From Fistularia commersonii (taxonomy: Eukaryota > Chordata > Actinopteri > Syngnathiformes > Fistulariidae), in contig JBBMNZ010000018.1 in assembly GCA_037954325.1 (NCBI GenBank), positions 11,856,501 to 11,920,500 of the forward strand: a DNA stretch of 64,000 bases. Direction: 5' to 3'. Within the stretch, counting starts at the first letter, position 1, and every line of letters starts with the position of its first letter. The notes under the pieces were generated by a model. It was not told where the DNA came from. It saw only the letters and a list, made by a program, of their open reading frames with translations, and did no database searches. Shown here piece by piece: positions 15,001 through 27,438 of this stretch. Position numbers and translations under genes: made by a program.

Positions 15001-18000
15001 ATAGAAGGAGGCGTGACGGGAGTATGGAGTTTTCCCCCAGGAAGCATGTTCATTTTGTGATTACTCTTAATGGGCAGTTTTCAACTGTAATTCTTAAGAT
15101 GCACTGTAATCATGCTGACTAATCTACCAGGATAGTAATTACATACAGTGTGCATCATTTGTCAACCGGCCCAACGTGGATTCTGACAAAATCCGTAATC
15201 TCAAAACACTTGCTAAGCGCCATGAATAATTGTCAAGCTTGGAATTCTTGGTAGTTAAATTAACAGCCAGCCTTCACAAGTGATCAATGAATTATATCAT
15301 TCTTTAGATTAAATATTTAGCTGGAGAGGAATGAACGCAGTGAGAGCATCGTACCTCGTGTCCTTAAAGGGATCTGATACATCGTGATTAAATTTTTAAA
15401 TTGAATTTTTTTTTTTTTTTTTTCGCAGGAGACCCAGTCCTTCATCTGTGCCCTCCTGGTCATTACTGCGATGGTTTGCCTGGTTCTGACGTTAACGGCA
15501 GCGCAGGGCCGAGGCCGTGTCCCCTGCACACCTACAGAGCATCCTCCGGAGCCGGCAGCAAGGGAGACTGCCAGCCCTGCCCTCCTGGTTCCCACTGTAA
15601 CAGCACAGGTCTGCGTTCTGAACAACAGAGCATGCATTTGAAATAATAATGAAAAAAAAAAAAAAATCCCATATGCAAATGTTAACTTTCTTAAACTATA
15701 CATAATTATTTCTGCTTCCATTTCCGCCGCAGCCTGTAATGAAGTGTAAAGTAGGGCACCTCATTATATGGCTGCAAAGTGTATTTGACAGAAGAAAAGT
15801 TCAAATAAAATCCCCCTTTTCAGGTTGTATTTATTTCCGCATATGTATGCCATAATTCGTGTGCCTGAGCGTAAGAGATAAGTTTGAAGGAGGTGAAAAT
15901 GCTGAAAACCAGAAGTAACTGCCTTGGGCTACAGTGGCTTCATTAAAAAAAAAAAAGTATTTTACTTCCATCCCATTACAAATGACACCGAATCTTAACA
16001 TTATTTCCAAGATAATACCCAGAAGATGGAGACCATCTTTGTTTTCCCACAGATTTTTCTCTTTGTATTCATCAACAAAGTCTGCTTGAATAATTGATTT
16101 ACGAAGACCTTGTCATTTTAGATTAGTTAACAGTTTAACAGTTTTTCAACCTCTCATCATGGCAATTTATTATCATGACGTTGTTTGATCTGAGTTGGGA
16201 TTTCACCGCGTAGCTTATGTGCATCTTGTTTTTTTTAGGACTGACTCAATACTCCAATAGTCTTTGCCCACCTGGTTATTGGTGCAGTGGGTCTGGAACC
16301 CCCATCTTTTGCCCAGCAGGGACAAAGAGGTCTCCTCCCGGAGCAGCTGCACTCAGTGACTGTGAGCCTTGTGCAGCGGGAACATTTTGTCCGGATCCTC
16401 GGGATACGGGGATTCCAAATGTCGCAGGGATTCCCTGCAGGGCCTCTTATTACTGCCCGTTGGGTATATTTATCAATTCATATCCATAAATTCAATATCG
16501 CGCCGTCATAAATATTTCGCAGAAATCCTGCAGTGCTGTGTGTTTGCTAACTATCCAGGTTCAGTCTCCGAGAGGTTGTGCACGGCCGGCTCGTATTGTG
16601 GACCATCAACCGATGAGCCTCAGAGCTGCCCTGAAGGTTACATTTGCCCGGAGGGATCAGATTCTTACAGTAACCCCCGCCAACTGTGAGTGCAACGAGG
16701 CTCCGGTATCACAATGCAAACAGCTTTTTGTAAACAGATACGGAAAGGATGCTTTTGATTCTTAAAGCTCGACGGATTTGGAAAGAGTTAAAGTTGTATA
16801 AATGATGATACCGTGCTCCACAGCTGCCCGTTTCCATACTACTGCCCGGCCAACAGCTCCACTATGAAGGCCTGCAAGGGTGGCTCGATGCCTGTCAACA
16901 CTACTGGCCTCAGAGGGTCCAAAAGCAGCTGCTGTAGCGTTTGCGAGGGTGGAACCTATCGTCACTATGGGTCTCCTATCTTACGGTGTCTTCCGTGCCT
17001 ACCGGGATATTTTTGCCCCCCTGGTAAACAACATCTAAATAAAGGAATTAGGCAATCTCGGTACATGTACACCCCTTTTTGAGGAGCGTTTACAATTTTA
17101 TGCCTCCATTCTTGAATTTTGATTCCTAATGAAAACAGGTACGGGGAACTACAAGATCAACCCCTGCCCCCCCGGGTATTTTTGCCCCTCCGGATCTGCC
17201 CGACCGACGCCTTGCCCGCCCGGTTTCTTTGGCAACCTCACCAGTGCTGAGAGATTTGAGAGCTGTCATCTGTGTCCAGCTGGTACCTTCAACCCCCTCC
17301 CTGCCCAGACGGCTTGTTTCCCCTGCGGCAGCTCCTCCACTTCGCTCGCAGGTTTTGTCAAAGTTGAAAGATTTGTTCGGAAAATCTCACGCAATGGAAT
17401 TGTCTTGTCCATTTTACCGCTTTAGACGAGTCTGTGAGAATATAGTGTTTATTAGCGTGATTTATATACTCAAAAGAGCTCCTCCATTGGACCGGGATAT
17501 GGCTGTTGATTGTATTGCTTTGTCTTTGTCTCTTGTTTCGCCAGGTTCTTCATCTTGTACCTGTATTGGTAAAAATCGTGCGTTCCAGCCTTCGGATGGC
17601 TCGTGTTTGTGCAGAACCGGTTTTATCTTTTACAATGAGCTGGATTTTAAAAGCTCTTCATCTGACAGCGAGTTGGACTGCCAGCCCGAGGTCAGTAATA
17701 GGCCTGAATTCTGTTATTTATTTATTTTATTTTTTTAGCTTGACTTTGTTGTCTTAGCTTTGGTTGAATGCTCCAATATTTCCAGCAGACCCACAGAGAT
17801 TCACAGCAGCGCAAATATATTTCGCTTCAACGTTTCCAAAGGTGTGTGAAGATGACGGGCTGGAGTGAAACCATTCGTGCAACATTACAGTTTTTTTTAG
17901 CTTTTTTTTTTTTTTTTCCCCTGCAACGCTCAAACTTAATTCACCCGTGAAGCAGGTTTTTCCAGCGTTACCTATTTGCATTGTTTTTATGTCGGCGTTA

Positions 18001-21000
18001 GTCGAGTGCGCTAAAAGGAGGATGATGTAAATACTCACACACATAGTCCACAAATAATTAAATAGCCAGTGAAGTCTTAATTATTGATTGGTTTATTTAT
18101 TTACTGAATTATATATCTGTATGTGTTTCAGATGAACACACGATGCGCCAGTGGACAAGTAAGGCTGGCAGCATCCAGGGAATGTGTGTCCCCTTCCCTC
18201 CACCCATGTAATATAACTTGCGGATCACACGGAGGAACACTGCATGTGAAGATGGGAATGTGAGTCTTTCCATACTTCAGTCAGTTGAATGCTTTCGAAA
18301 TGGCCTCGGAAAGTGGTGACATTTCAAAAAAATGTTGCTGCGCACCAGCTTTAGAACTTTGAAGTGACAATCTGGAATTATGTCCGCTTTTTTTTTCCCC
18401 CCCCTCTCATCTGCCCTTTACTGATGGCCTCAGCTGCCAGTGTGAGAGATACGTGTCCGCGGAGGAGCTCTGCGATTCTTCCTGCCTTTCCAAAATACCT
18501 CAGCTCTCTGCCCAGCTCCACCCACGCGGCCACCTGTTGCTCAGTGTCAAAGAGAAAGACGGTCCGGTCTGGGTAAAGGTGGGAAAGGCTGCAGGGCCAT
18601 CAAATACACTGATATTCTGTTCCGCTCGACACGGACATCGGATCTCTATTTGCTTTACAGCATTTAGAGAACGGTTTATTCATGGAGGCGGACACCATAG
18701 ATGAATTCAACATATTTATTATGCTGACGCAAACTCCAATCTTCTCCCATCTGCTGGATCCAGTCAGATGACATAAACTGCTCGGATTGTGATTTATCTT
18801 GTTATCAGTCAGTCTGAATTTCAGCGCTACGCCTCTAAGAAATGTTGCAACTGCAGTTTTAGCTACGACACAAAAAGTGATAAATGAACCATTGACGTCT
18901 TTCAAGAGGTGGTTCATCAAAAAATATGGAGGTTGCATGCGTGTTAGTGTGTGTGTGCAGGGTACCGCTGTGTGTGGAAAACAAATCGCATCTTTGTTGG
19001 TTTATTTACGTTGTCACAGGGGAGGTGTGTGCCTGCCAAAGCATGAGAGGACTGTTTGTTGACCTTGTTGAAGCCACACAGTAGAGCTGAAGCGGTCCTG
19101 AGCAGCTCCATCATACGAAACTATTTGGGGATAAAATGCATGTCAAGTAAAATGATGCACTGCCAATCTGTGAATACGATATTACAACTGTATCCCGTCA
19201 TTTGTCAAGGTATTGTCATTTGCTTTTATGTTCTTTCAACCCGTTCCAGACTATAGAGGATGTTCTAGGTCCAGATTACTATGCAGACAATATCAGAAAA
19301 TCCCATTTGGTCCAGTTTGACCCGGAGGGGGTTTTTGGTTGGATTCCAACACATACAGAGCTCATTGCCCGTTTTATCTCAGGTGATTTATTGGTATCCC
19401 ATCAAAGCAAAATAGAAAAAGGGAGGAAACTGGCTATACACTCATTTATCTTTTTTTTTTTTTTTTTTTAGATGCAGCACCCAGGAAGAGGAGAAACGCG
19501 CAAGATGCCCCGGATGACTTGGCTGTTCTTCCTCGTATCCCCAATCCGGTTGCTTGTCTGTCCTCCGGTGACATGCTGCTTTTCCATCTCACCATCAACC
19601 ATTCGGGTACTCCGTCTGCATTTATTTTGTTATTTACCCGCAGGAGTTTGTGTTTTTTAACACTTCGTCCCAACTTCATTCCCCAAGATCGCCGTTTCAG
19701 CCACTTCCCAGTCTATCAGAAAGACCACCTGTTCAACAGCAACCCCAGCTATGACTTTGGTGCCTTTAGACGTCTGCAAGTTCTCATGAGGCAGACAAAC
19801 CTCAATTCCACCATGTAACGTAGCGTGGACACACATCTCCCAAGTTCTCTGGCTTTTGAAGCTCATTTCACAAGGATATCTCTCTCCTCTCCCTCTCTCC
19901 TCCTCAGGTTTGCTCATGTGTTTACAGAACCCGGGAAGTATGTGTTTGTGGACAGCGCGGTCCCAGAGAGGAGTATGGTGGTGGTGGTGAGTGAGGAGGG
20001 GACGATCTGCGGCCCTCGCGGTTCTACCTTCCAGCCCATGACCCCGGCGCAGCTCGTCAGATACGGCGTTGTCGTGCAGCATCGGCTCAATCTTCTACCC
20101 GATTGGGGATTAATCACAGGCGGGTGTTTTTATTTTTCGCAAATCTGACGACGACGGACGACGCGAGCTCGTGATAAATCAAAACGACATGCTCTGCGTA
20201 GGGATCCTGAGCCTGCTGCTGGTGGCGGTTCTTGTGTCGACCGCTACCCTGCTTGTTCTGCGACCCGGCAAAGCAAAAGTTGGCTCCCAGTGGAGGACAA
20301 AGCCTAAGTGGCGCAGCCTCGGGGAGCCACTTCGTCCGGTGGAATGCGCTTGCAGTCGAGAAAGGTATCGAAACGCTTTGCGCCTGTCACCGTGGTGATC
20401 GCGGTTGTCATACTTATTTGTGGAAATACATTTCAAACAGTCAAAGCTCCGAGCGTTATTTAACCAATGGCACCAGATGGATATCATCTATGGACAGTAA
20501 ATGGTACATCTATATAACTACTTTTCAGTGTGCTTGGCTGCAGGGGCGTAGGAGAGGGAGCGGAGGCCGAGGAGAGGGCCGTCTCAAGGGGAGGTGAGAT
20601 GGCACTTGAGAAAACAATGACGGAATCCAGAAATCAGTCGTTTTATGGAGAAATAAGGATCAGGCCGATGGACGCGTCAAGAGCATGGAGTTTGTACATT
20701 ATCACATTTTTATTGGTACACATATTACCAGCTTTTACCGGTAGAAAAAAAAAAAAGAATAGTCAGCGCTGCATAAAAAGGCCATCGCATGATGAGAATA
20801 TCTAGGAGTTAAATTTGTAAAAATTCATATGTGCTACAAGTAGTCACGAAAAAGAGTCACGGTTGCCTTTTTTTGTTCAAGGTGAAACTGAGTTCGATAC
20901 AGAATTTCTACGCGTTATTTTAATTTCAGTTATAGGATTGTGCTGAAAATACACTCAAGACAAAAAAAGGCTTGCTAAAGGGAAATAGAAAACAATAACT

Positions 21001-24000
21001 GCTATCTTTATGAAACTTGCAATTAGTATGAAATCGCATTTGATTAAATAATGACAACCTAAACTCTTGACAAAAAGCCTGCTTAAGGAAAGTCTAAAAC
21101 AATAATTACCTCTCCCATAATGAGTTATGTCCCGCTGAATTTAAACAACGGAAATCAATAAATCAACCGCTTCATTGTGTAAATCCTCTCAATACCAAAC
21201 TCTCCCAGGCCTCAGAACCCGTGCAAAGCGAGGGCTGGATTTTCAAAATTGGAGATCTAGCAGAAGACGCAGCAAAAACACGAAGCATCGACTAAACCGC
21301 TTACTTTGAAATGGATCGTAAATGTGAAAAGTATGATACGGAAATACGCTGTTTATCAAAGTTGGAAAACGATAGCGGGGGACTGACCGAATCACTAAGC
21401 CAGTGCTGAGAAAAGGCCGTTACGGTGTGTTGAGGTCACGAAAAGAATAATGAAAAAAAAAACATTTTGCTGCCAGAGTGAGGGATAGCCACCATCCACC
21501 GCCCTTGAAAATAAAGTCCTGCTATTCGCAGATAAACTCCAGCGGTCTCCGTGCAGAGTCGCCCGATTCCTCAACCACTTCTGCATTCTGTACTTTTGAT
21601 AAATCGAGTCTTTTCCTTCAGTCATCAAAACCAAATTATTAAATTGTTTTATTACATTTTGCAACCTTAATCAAGAGCACATAGTTTCCTTTGAAAAATG
21701 AAGAAGCGAAAGTGGCATGAGTTCCTCACATAATGGCTTTTTAATCTACTCCCTGCTCTTTCAAGGTAGTCGATGTTGAAATAATCATGTAACTTATCTG
21801 AACATTTCTCGTGGCTATTCGTATTATTCACGTGGCCCGATAAGGCATTAAAGAGCCGTCGGGATTTTGCGCTTCTGAATCCATCATGCATGTTGCTGAT
21901 TTTAATGGAAAGATAAAGAAAATCATGAGTAATATCACACTCCGTTGAACTTTGCTGATACCACCACCCCCCTTTTAACCACTTATTATTTTCAAAGTAC
22001 TGGATGGTTTAATAAGCTAAAGACACTTATTTTCATCGTCTTTATTGTCATTATTTTATATGCCAGCAAAGGGCTCTAACTCAAATGCTTCTCCTACGTT
22101 CAGCACTCGGTTCCTGGTGCTACCTCGTACCCGCATTGAAGTGAAGAGGTGTGTTGAGGGAATAAAATCCATTTTATGGATAAGAAGTCAGGGTTTTGAC
22201 GGGGGGGGGGGTTCCAAAGTGGGCTCCATGAGGCATCTGTGTGTGAATGATAAGTGTCTGCCAAAAATAATCTGCGAGTGAACAAAGCCATGCAGATAAC
22301 CGGTCCATATATGAAATCAATCTCATCCTCCCGCTCTTTCCTTAAATGAGAGCCTATTCCCCCCCCCCCTATTTTTTTTTCTCCCCCCCCCGTGCAGGAC
22401 TCGTGCACGAGCTCCGCGTTTTGGAGGAGTTCAATGTGAAGACTCTGTATGACAAACTGGAGGATCAGAACCTCCACATCGCCTCACAGCTGGCCCGACA
22501 CCGCAAAGACACACAAGAGTTTTACAGAAACATTTTCCATCAGGCTGAAGCTCTCCAGGTAAAATTCACTGCGGAGAAATATATGATTAAGTATTGATTT
22601 TTTTTTTTTTTTTCTTTGTACCCGAATAAAAGAAAAAAAAAAAAAGATTGGATCGTGACATTTTCCCCCACAGAATGCCTTTGATAGCCTGGATGATAAG
22701 AAACTCAGTCTTCTTAAAGATCTGTTGGTACACAGGAGCGATAAACCATCTAACGGCAACACAGGGGAGAGAGATGGACAAGGTAAAACCTAGAGAAAAT
22801 CATGAATCTGTTTGAGAGTTAGGCTTTGTCGAAAACAATAATCAGGACAAACACCCCGTCTTGTATTTATAATGTACACTGCTCAAAAAAATAAAGGGAA
22901 CACTTAAAAAACACATCCTAGATCTAAATGAATGAAATATTCTTATGAAATACTTTGCCCTTTACACAGTTGAATGTGCTGACAACAAAATCACACAAAA
23001 ATGATCAATGGAAATCAAATGTATTAACCCATGGAGGTCTGGATTAGGAATCACACTCAAAATTAAAGTGTAAAAACACACTCCAGGCTGATCCAACTTT
23101 GATGTAATGTCCTTAAAACAAGTCAAAATGAATCTGTGTTGCTTCCTGAGTGGACACTATGATTTCACAGAAGTGTGATTGACTTGGAGTTACATTGTGT
23201 TGTTCAAGTGTTCCCTTTATTTTTTTGAGCAGTATATTTAATCAGTGCTTTTTTTTGTGTTTCTTGGTTGTCATCCACGCGCCGGTCGCCTCGGCTTAAC
23301 AGCTAGCCAGGCTCTGAAATGCAAAATGGACACTTTAAATCAGCGGTTCCCAAACTACAGCCTGCTGCCACATTTTACCCGGCCCCTGAACAAAACCAGA
23401 GATGCATTATGATTTTTTTTTTCCATTCTGGCCACGTAATAGTGACTTGTACATGCATGGAACATAACATTCTATGCTGCCCTTCTGCAGTCTGTGCCTC
23501 ATCTGAAACCCCTCACTCAAAAAAAAAAAAAAATCCTGGACACAACCCCTGTCAAATAACACGGAATAATGGCGAAAAGGTTAGGTAAGAGAAAAATAGA
23601 TACAGAATGCAGGGTATTTAACCTGGTAGGTGTTGGTATGAGTTCGGTTTCATAGCCTGCTTGCTTTCTGGTTTTCACACTGAATTTTATATGAGAGAGC
23701 TGCAAACAGTTGTATCTACAAGAAAGTTAATGTTCCTTGGTCTTTTTATTTATTTCATAAATGTCGTTTATTTCATTAATACTAATGTTAATTTTTTGTC
23801 TAATTTTTTTTTTTTTCCTGTCAAGATCCCAGAAAGGGTTAATTTTTGGTTATGTGTGGCTTTCAGAAAAACAATTAATATTTCTGTTTAGACACCTCTG
23901 CGACCGTCACACTTTTTGTTACAAACTGGCCCGTACCCCCCGTCAGAAAAGGGAAAAGTTATTTGGCCCTCGCGGGACAAAGTTTGGGGACCCCTTCTTT

Positions 24001-27000
24001 AAATCTTTGAACAAGATGTATGTGTTTAGCGGCTGGAATAGTTAATTGTGTTATTCTGATTTCCGCTGCAATAAACATTCTCAACGCCCAGACAAGAGAA
24101 CCAGGGAGATGCTCAGCGCCGTCCTCGGGTCTGCGGAAGTGCTCTTATGCAGGCTGACCGGAGAGGCTTGGCAGGGCGGCCCGCCACGTTGTCATGACGC
24201 TCCCTCTGATGCCAGGAAATGCGATCTGCAAGTTACATCCACCCAGTCTGGTGACCCTGAGATGAGCTGCACGCAGGTTGTAGAATCGCTTTACTTTGGT
24301 TGTTACATATTTTGGCAGAATTACCACAACTGTTTTTAATCTTTAGATTTCATCACCAAACATAAGCAGAGCGGGAGGTCCTCGCCATGAAACGAGTAAG
24401 GGGGTCAAACGTCCACATTGGTTTCCGTTGTGTTTTCAATAAACAGCGTGTCGGACGCAGTGTTTTTTTTTTGTTTTGTTTTTTTTTTCTCTCTCTCCTA
24501 GCCCAACTACCGAGCACTTATCCTTATCTCAGCGACGAGGACTTTTCCAAGCTGGTCAGCGTATCTCCCCTTTGCAACACCCTGCAAGGGATCCATACGT
24601 TTTTGGAGCAGCTCAACCGATCCGATCCCATATTACATGCCTGCGGTGGTAAAAACACCAGATAAAAAGCTCTAATATTCAGTGCCTTAAAGTCATTTAT
24701 TTGAGATATTAACTCTGAATGCATAATTGACCATTTTGTCCGTGTCCTCCCGCAGTACCAGGACATTCGGCACAAGACGGTCGTGACGCTCAGCTTATCC
24801 CGATCCCGCTCGACAGCCTCTCGCCTCAACACTTGACAGTTTTTCTGTTTGGTTGTCAGGTGATAGAGGTGCTGGCAAAGCGCCCCATGTTCCGTCCTGT
24901 TCTTCTCTCGCCGGCCAAGTCGGTCCCGGTTTCATCATCTTCACTCCTCGAGGGCCTGCTAGCACATTGCTCAGGAGACTTTTATTTTGACGCGACCAGT
25001 CAAATCCTTTATTTATCAGAGGTCACGCTGCAGCATGTTGGATGTTTTATTGCCACCATTCTTCATTCCATGGCCTTTATAGCATCGGGTAATCAGAAAA
25101 ACAGAGGGAATCCAATTTATTTGTGCTTTATTCTTTCGAAAAAAAAAAACTTTGTAATAGATCACGCCATCGTCTGTCTTTCTTTCTGTCCGCCTATAAA
25201 TCCAGGATTGAATCCCCATAGGTTCATGCAGGCGCTCCATGAGGCTATATCAGCTCTAGGCCTGCAACTATTCAACTGTTTTTTCCAATTTGATGACTCA
25301 AAAGGCCAACCGGGAGCGTTGGTTGAGAGATTGCTAAACAGCAGGGTTCTCCCAGGCGACGAGCAGTTCGCAGAGCATGTATTAGCTACCAGGTTGGTGA
25401 ATTAATGTAAATAAAAATCCCACTGAAAGCTAATCCAGTGAGCCACACTCCCTATTGCTACATTCAGGTTGGAGAAATACAAATATTTCAAGTTGGAGCA
25501 GCTTATCTTTAGCCTCACATCAAATCCAGCTGAGGGTGCAGAGACGGGTAAGACATTTTCATCCCTTGAAAAATGAACTCGGGATATTTTATTTCAGTCA
25601 GTCAATAGCAATTGTTTTTCTTTCTTGGTGATGAAATGTTTAAGTCCATCTTCAAACTGTCACAGATCTGAGTATTATCTAAGCCTGCAGCTCGTGACCT
25701 TGTCACGGACAAATTTGCAACTTTGGCTGCAGTTTCATTAAAATATACCCTCACAATTATAATATGATCACACAACCCATTATCAGATTTCATATTCATA
25801 GTTTTTTTTTTTTTGTTTAATTAATAATTTTTTCATTTGCCTTTAAACACAAATATGTGGCCCTCTGATTGTTTTTGACAGTCAGTTGGTATCATTCATT
25901 CGAAATAATATAAACAATTTGCAATTTGTCGTTCTGGTTTTCAAGTCAAAGTTGTCAGTTTAAGAATTTTTGAATGGATTGTAAAACTTTGTGGACTTTC
26001 ATGTGGTAGTAGTTTTTATCTCCTATATCGACTTCTCACAAGTACATAGTTGATCACTGATGCAAAAAATTGCAATCAATCTGCTTGTGTTTTCAGAATT
26101 TTTAAAGAGCTAGCAGTATTTAACATGACTTGTCCTCAATTTAAAACCTAACGCGTACATTTTCCTGTGCATTCCTGAATTATTGTCACCCATCGTACCC
26201 AAGACGTAAAACAACAATGGACCTCCTTAGTCATCGTTCTACAAATACAAATCTCGACTCCCGCGCTGCATTTTTCAAAACCTTTCAAAACAGATTGCCT
26301 GCTGAGATCATGATTGCTCTTTGACAGGTTTTTGCAGACGTAATGCCCATGTCACCAAACAGAGTCAAGGTGAAAACGTCAAACACAAAAGCGCGCCGAC
26401 TTTCTGTGTCACCTGCAGCAACGGTACTTAATTGTATACAAACATGGCAAGAAAAACGAGCATTAGAAATGGAGCGATGGAGCCTGAAGTAAATCCATCA
26501 ACTCTTGAGATCTACAAACGCATTGACCGGAAGATGTATCGCGGTTTCTGTGATTGTTTCACCCCAATGCACTCAGTCAGATGAAGTAGTATTTCTGTTT
26601 TTCCCCCCCAGTAACAAAACCTGAACATCACTTAACAGCAGTAAAGAATAAAAGAGATATATAGGATGGGGTCGATTTTCACCTCTGGAATATTTGTTCT
26701 AGAAGAATAGACCCTGGTAGTTAAAGTTCATGACCCCGGTAACAGCACGCCATGAGCAATGAAGCAATTCCGCACCTAATAGTGTGTGTGCTCTCCAGTT
26801 AGATGGGCAATTTTATATTATTTGGTGTGTTGTTTGCTGAGCCAAGTCAGAGAATCTCTTAAATTATTCACCAAAACATCATTTTTTTCTAGAGTCTAAT
26901 GTGTCTGCTGGTCCACCACCAACAGGAACTCCAATGCAAGTGAGTCCCTGACACCGATCAGGCGTCTTGATTTCCTGTCCTCTGCGTCGACCGCCACACA

Positions 27001-27370
27001 GGCTGCCTCATTCTTTTATCTTTTCCAGATGTCTTGCATCGAAGATGAAATAGACCGACTGAACGAGTCTTTCGTGCAGCTGAGTGTTCAGCTACTGCAG
27101 AACGATCACATGCGTGCGCCGGAGACGGAGAAAGGGAGCGGCGCTGGCAACCCGTCTCTGGTAATTACCCCGAACATTGCGCATTGCTTCATATGAAATA
27201 TATTTAATTCAGATAATGGATCTGTGCAGTGTTGGGTTGATTTTTATGCAAGAACTCTGTAGGTTATTTACATTTTTTTTCCTGCTCATGACGATTGTAA
27301 TCAGTACAGTATGTACAAATGGCAATGATAACAATGTATTTTCTTGAGGTTGAGATATATATACATATAC

Positions 27371-27438
<68 letters not shown>

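Noticed and set aside
883..17690. Identity as an Eph receptor, SCUBE, SVEP1 or ELAPOR gene
   Set aside because: The modules are similar in type, but there is no kinase, CUB, sushi or mannose-receptor-like domain and the array is far longer.
18655..18700. Possible extra exon between exons 34 and 35
   Set aside because: Both neighbours are phase 0 and join cleanly; the segment adds no recognisable pattern.
24833..25405. A single 190-codon open frame on the + strand
   Set aside because: It is the real exon 46 read on through its donor and a short in-frame intron into exon 47. The splice sites at 25089 and 25205 explain it better as two exons.
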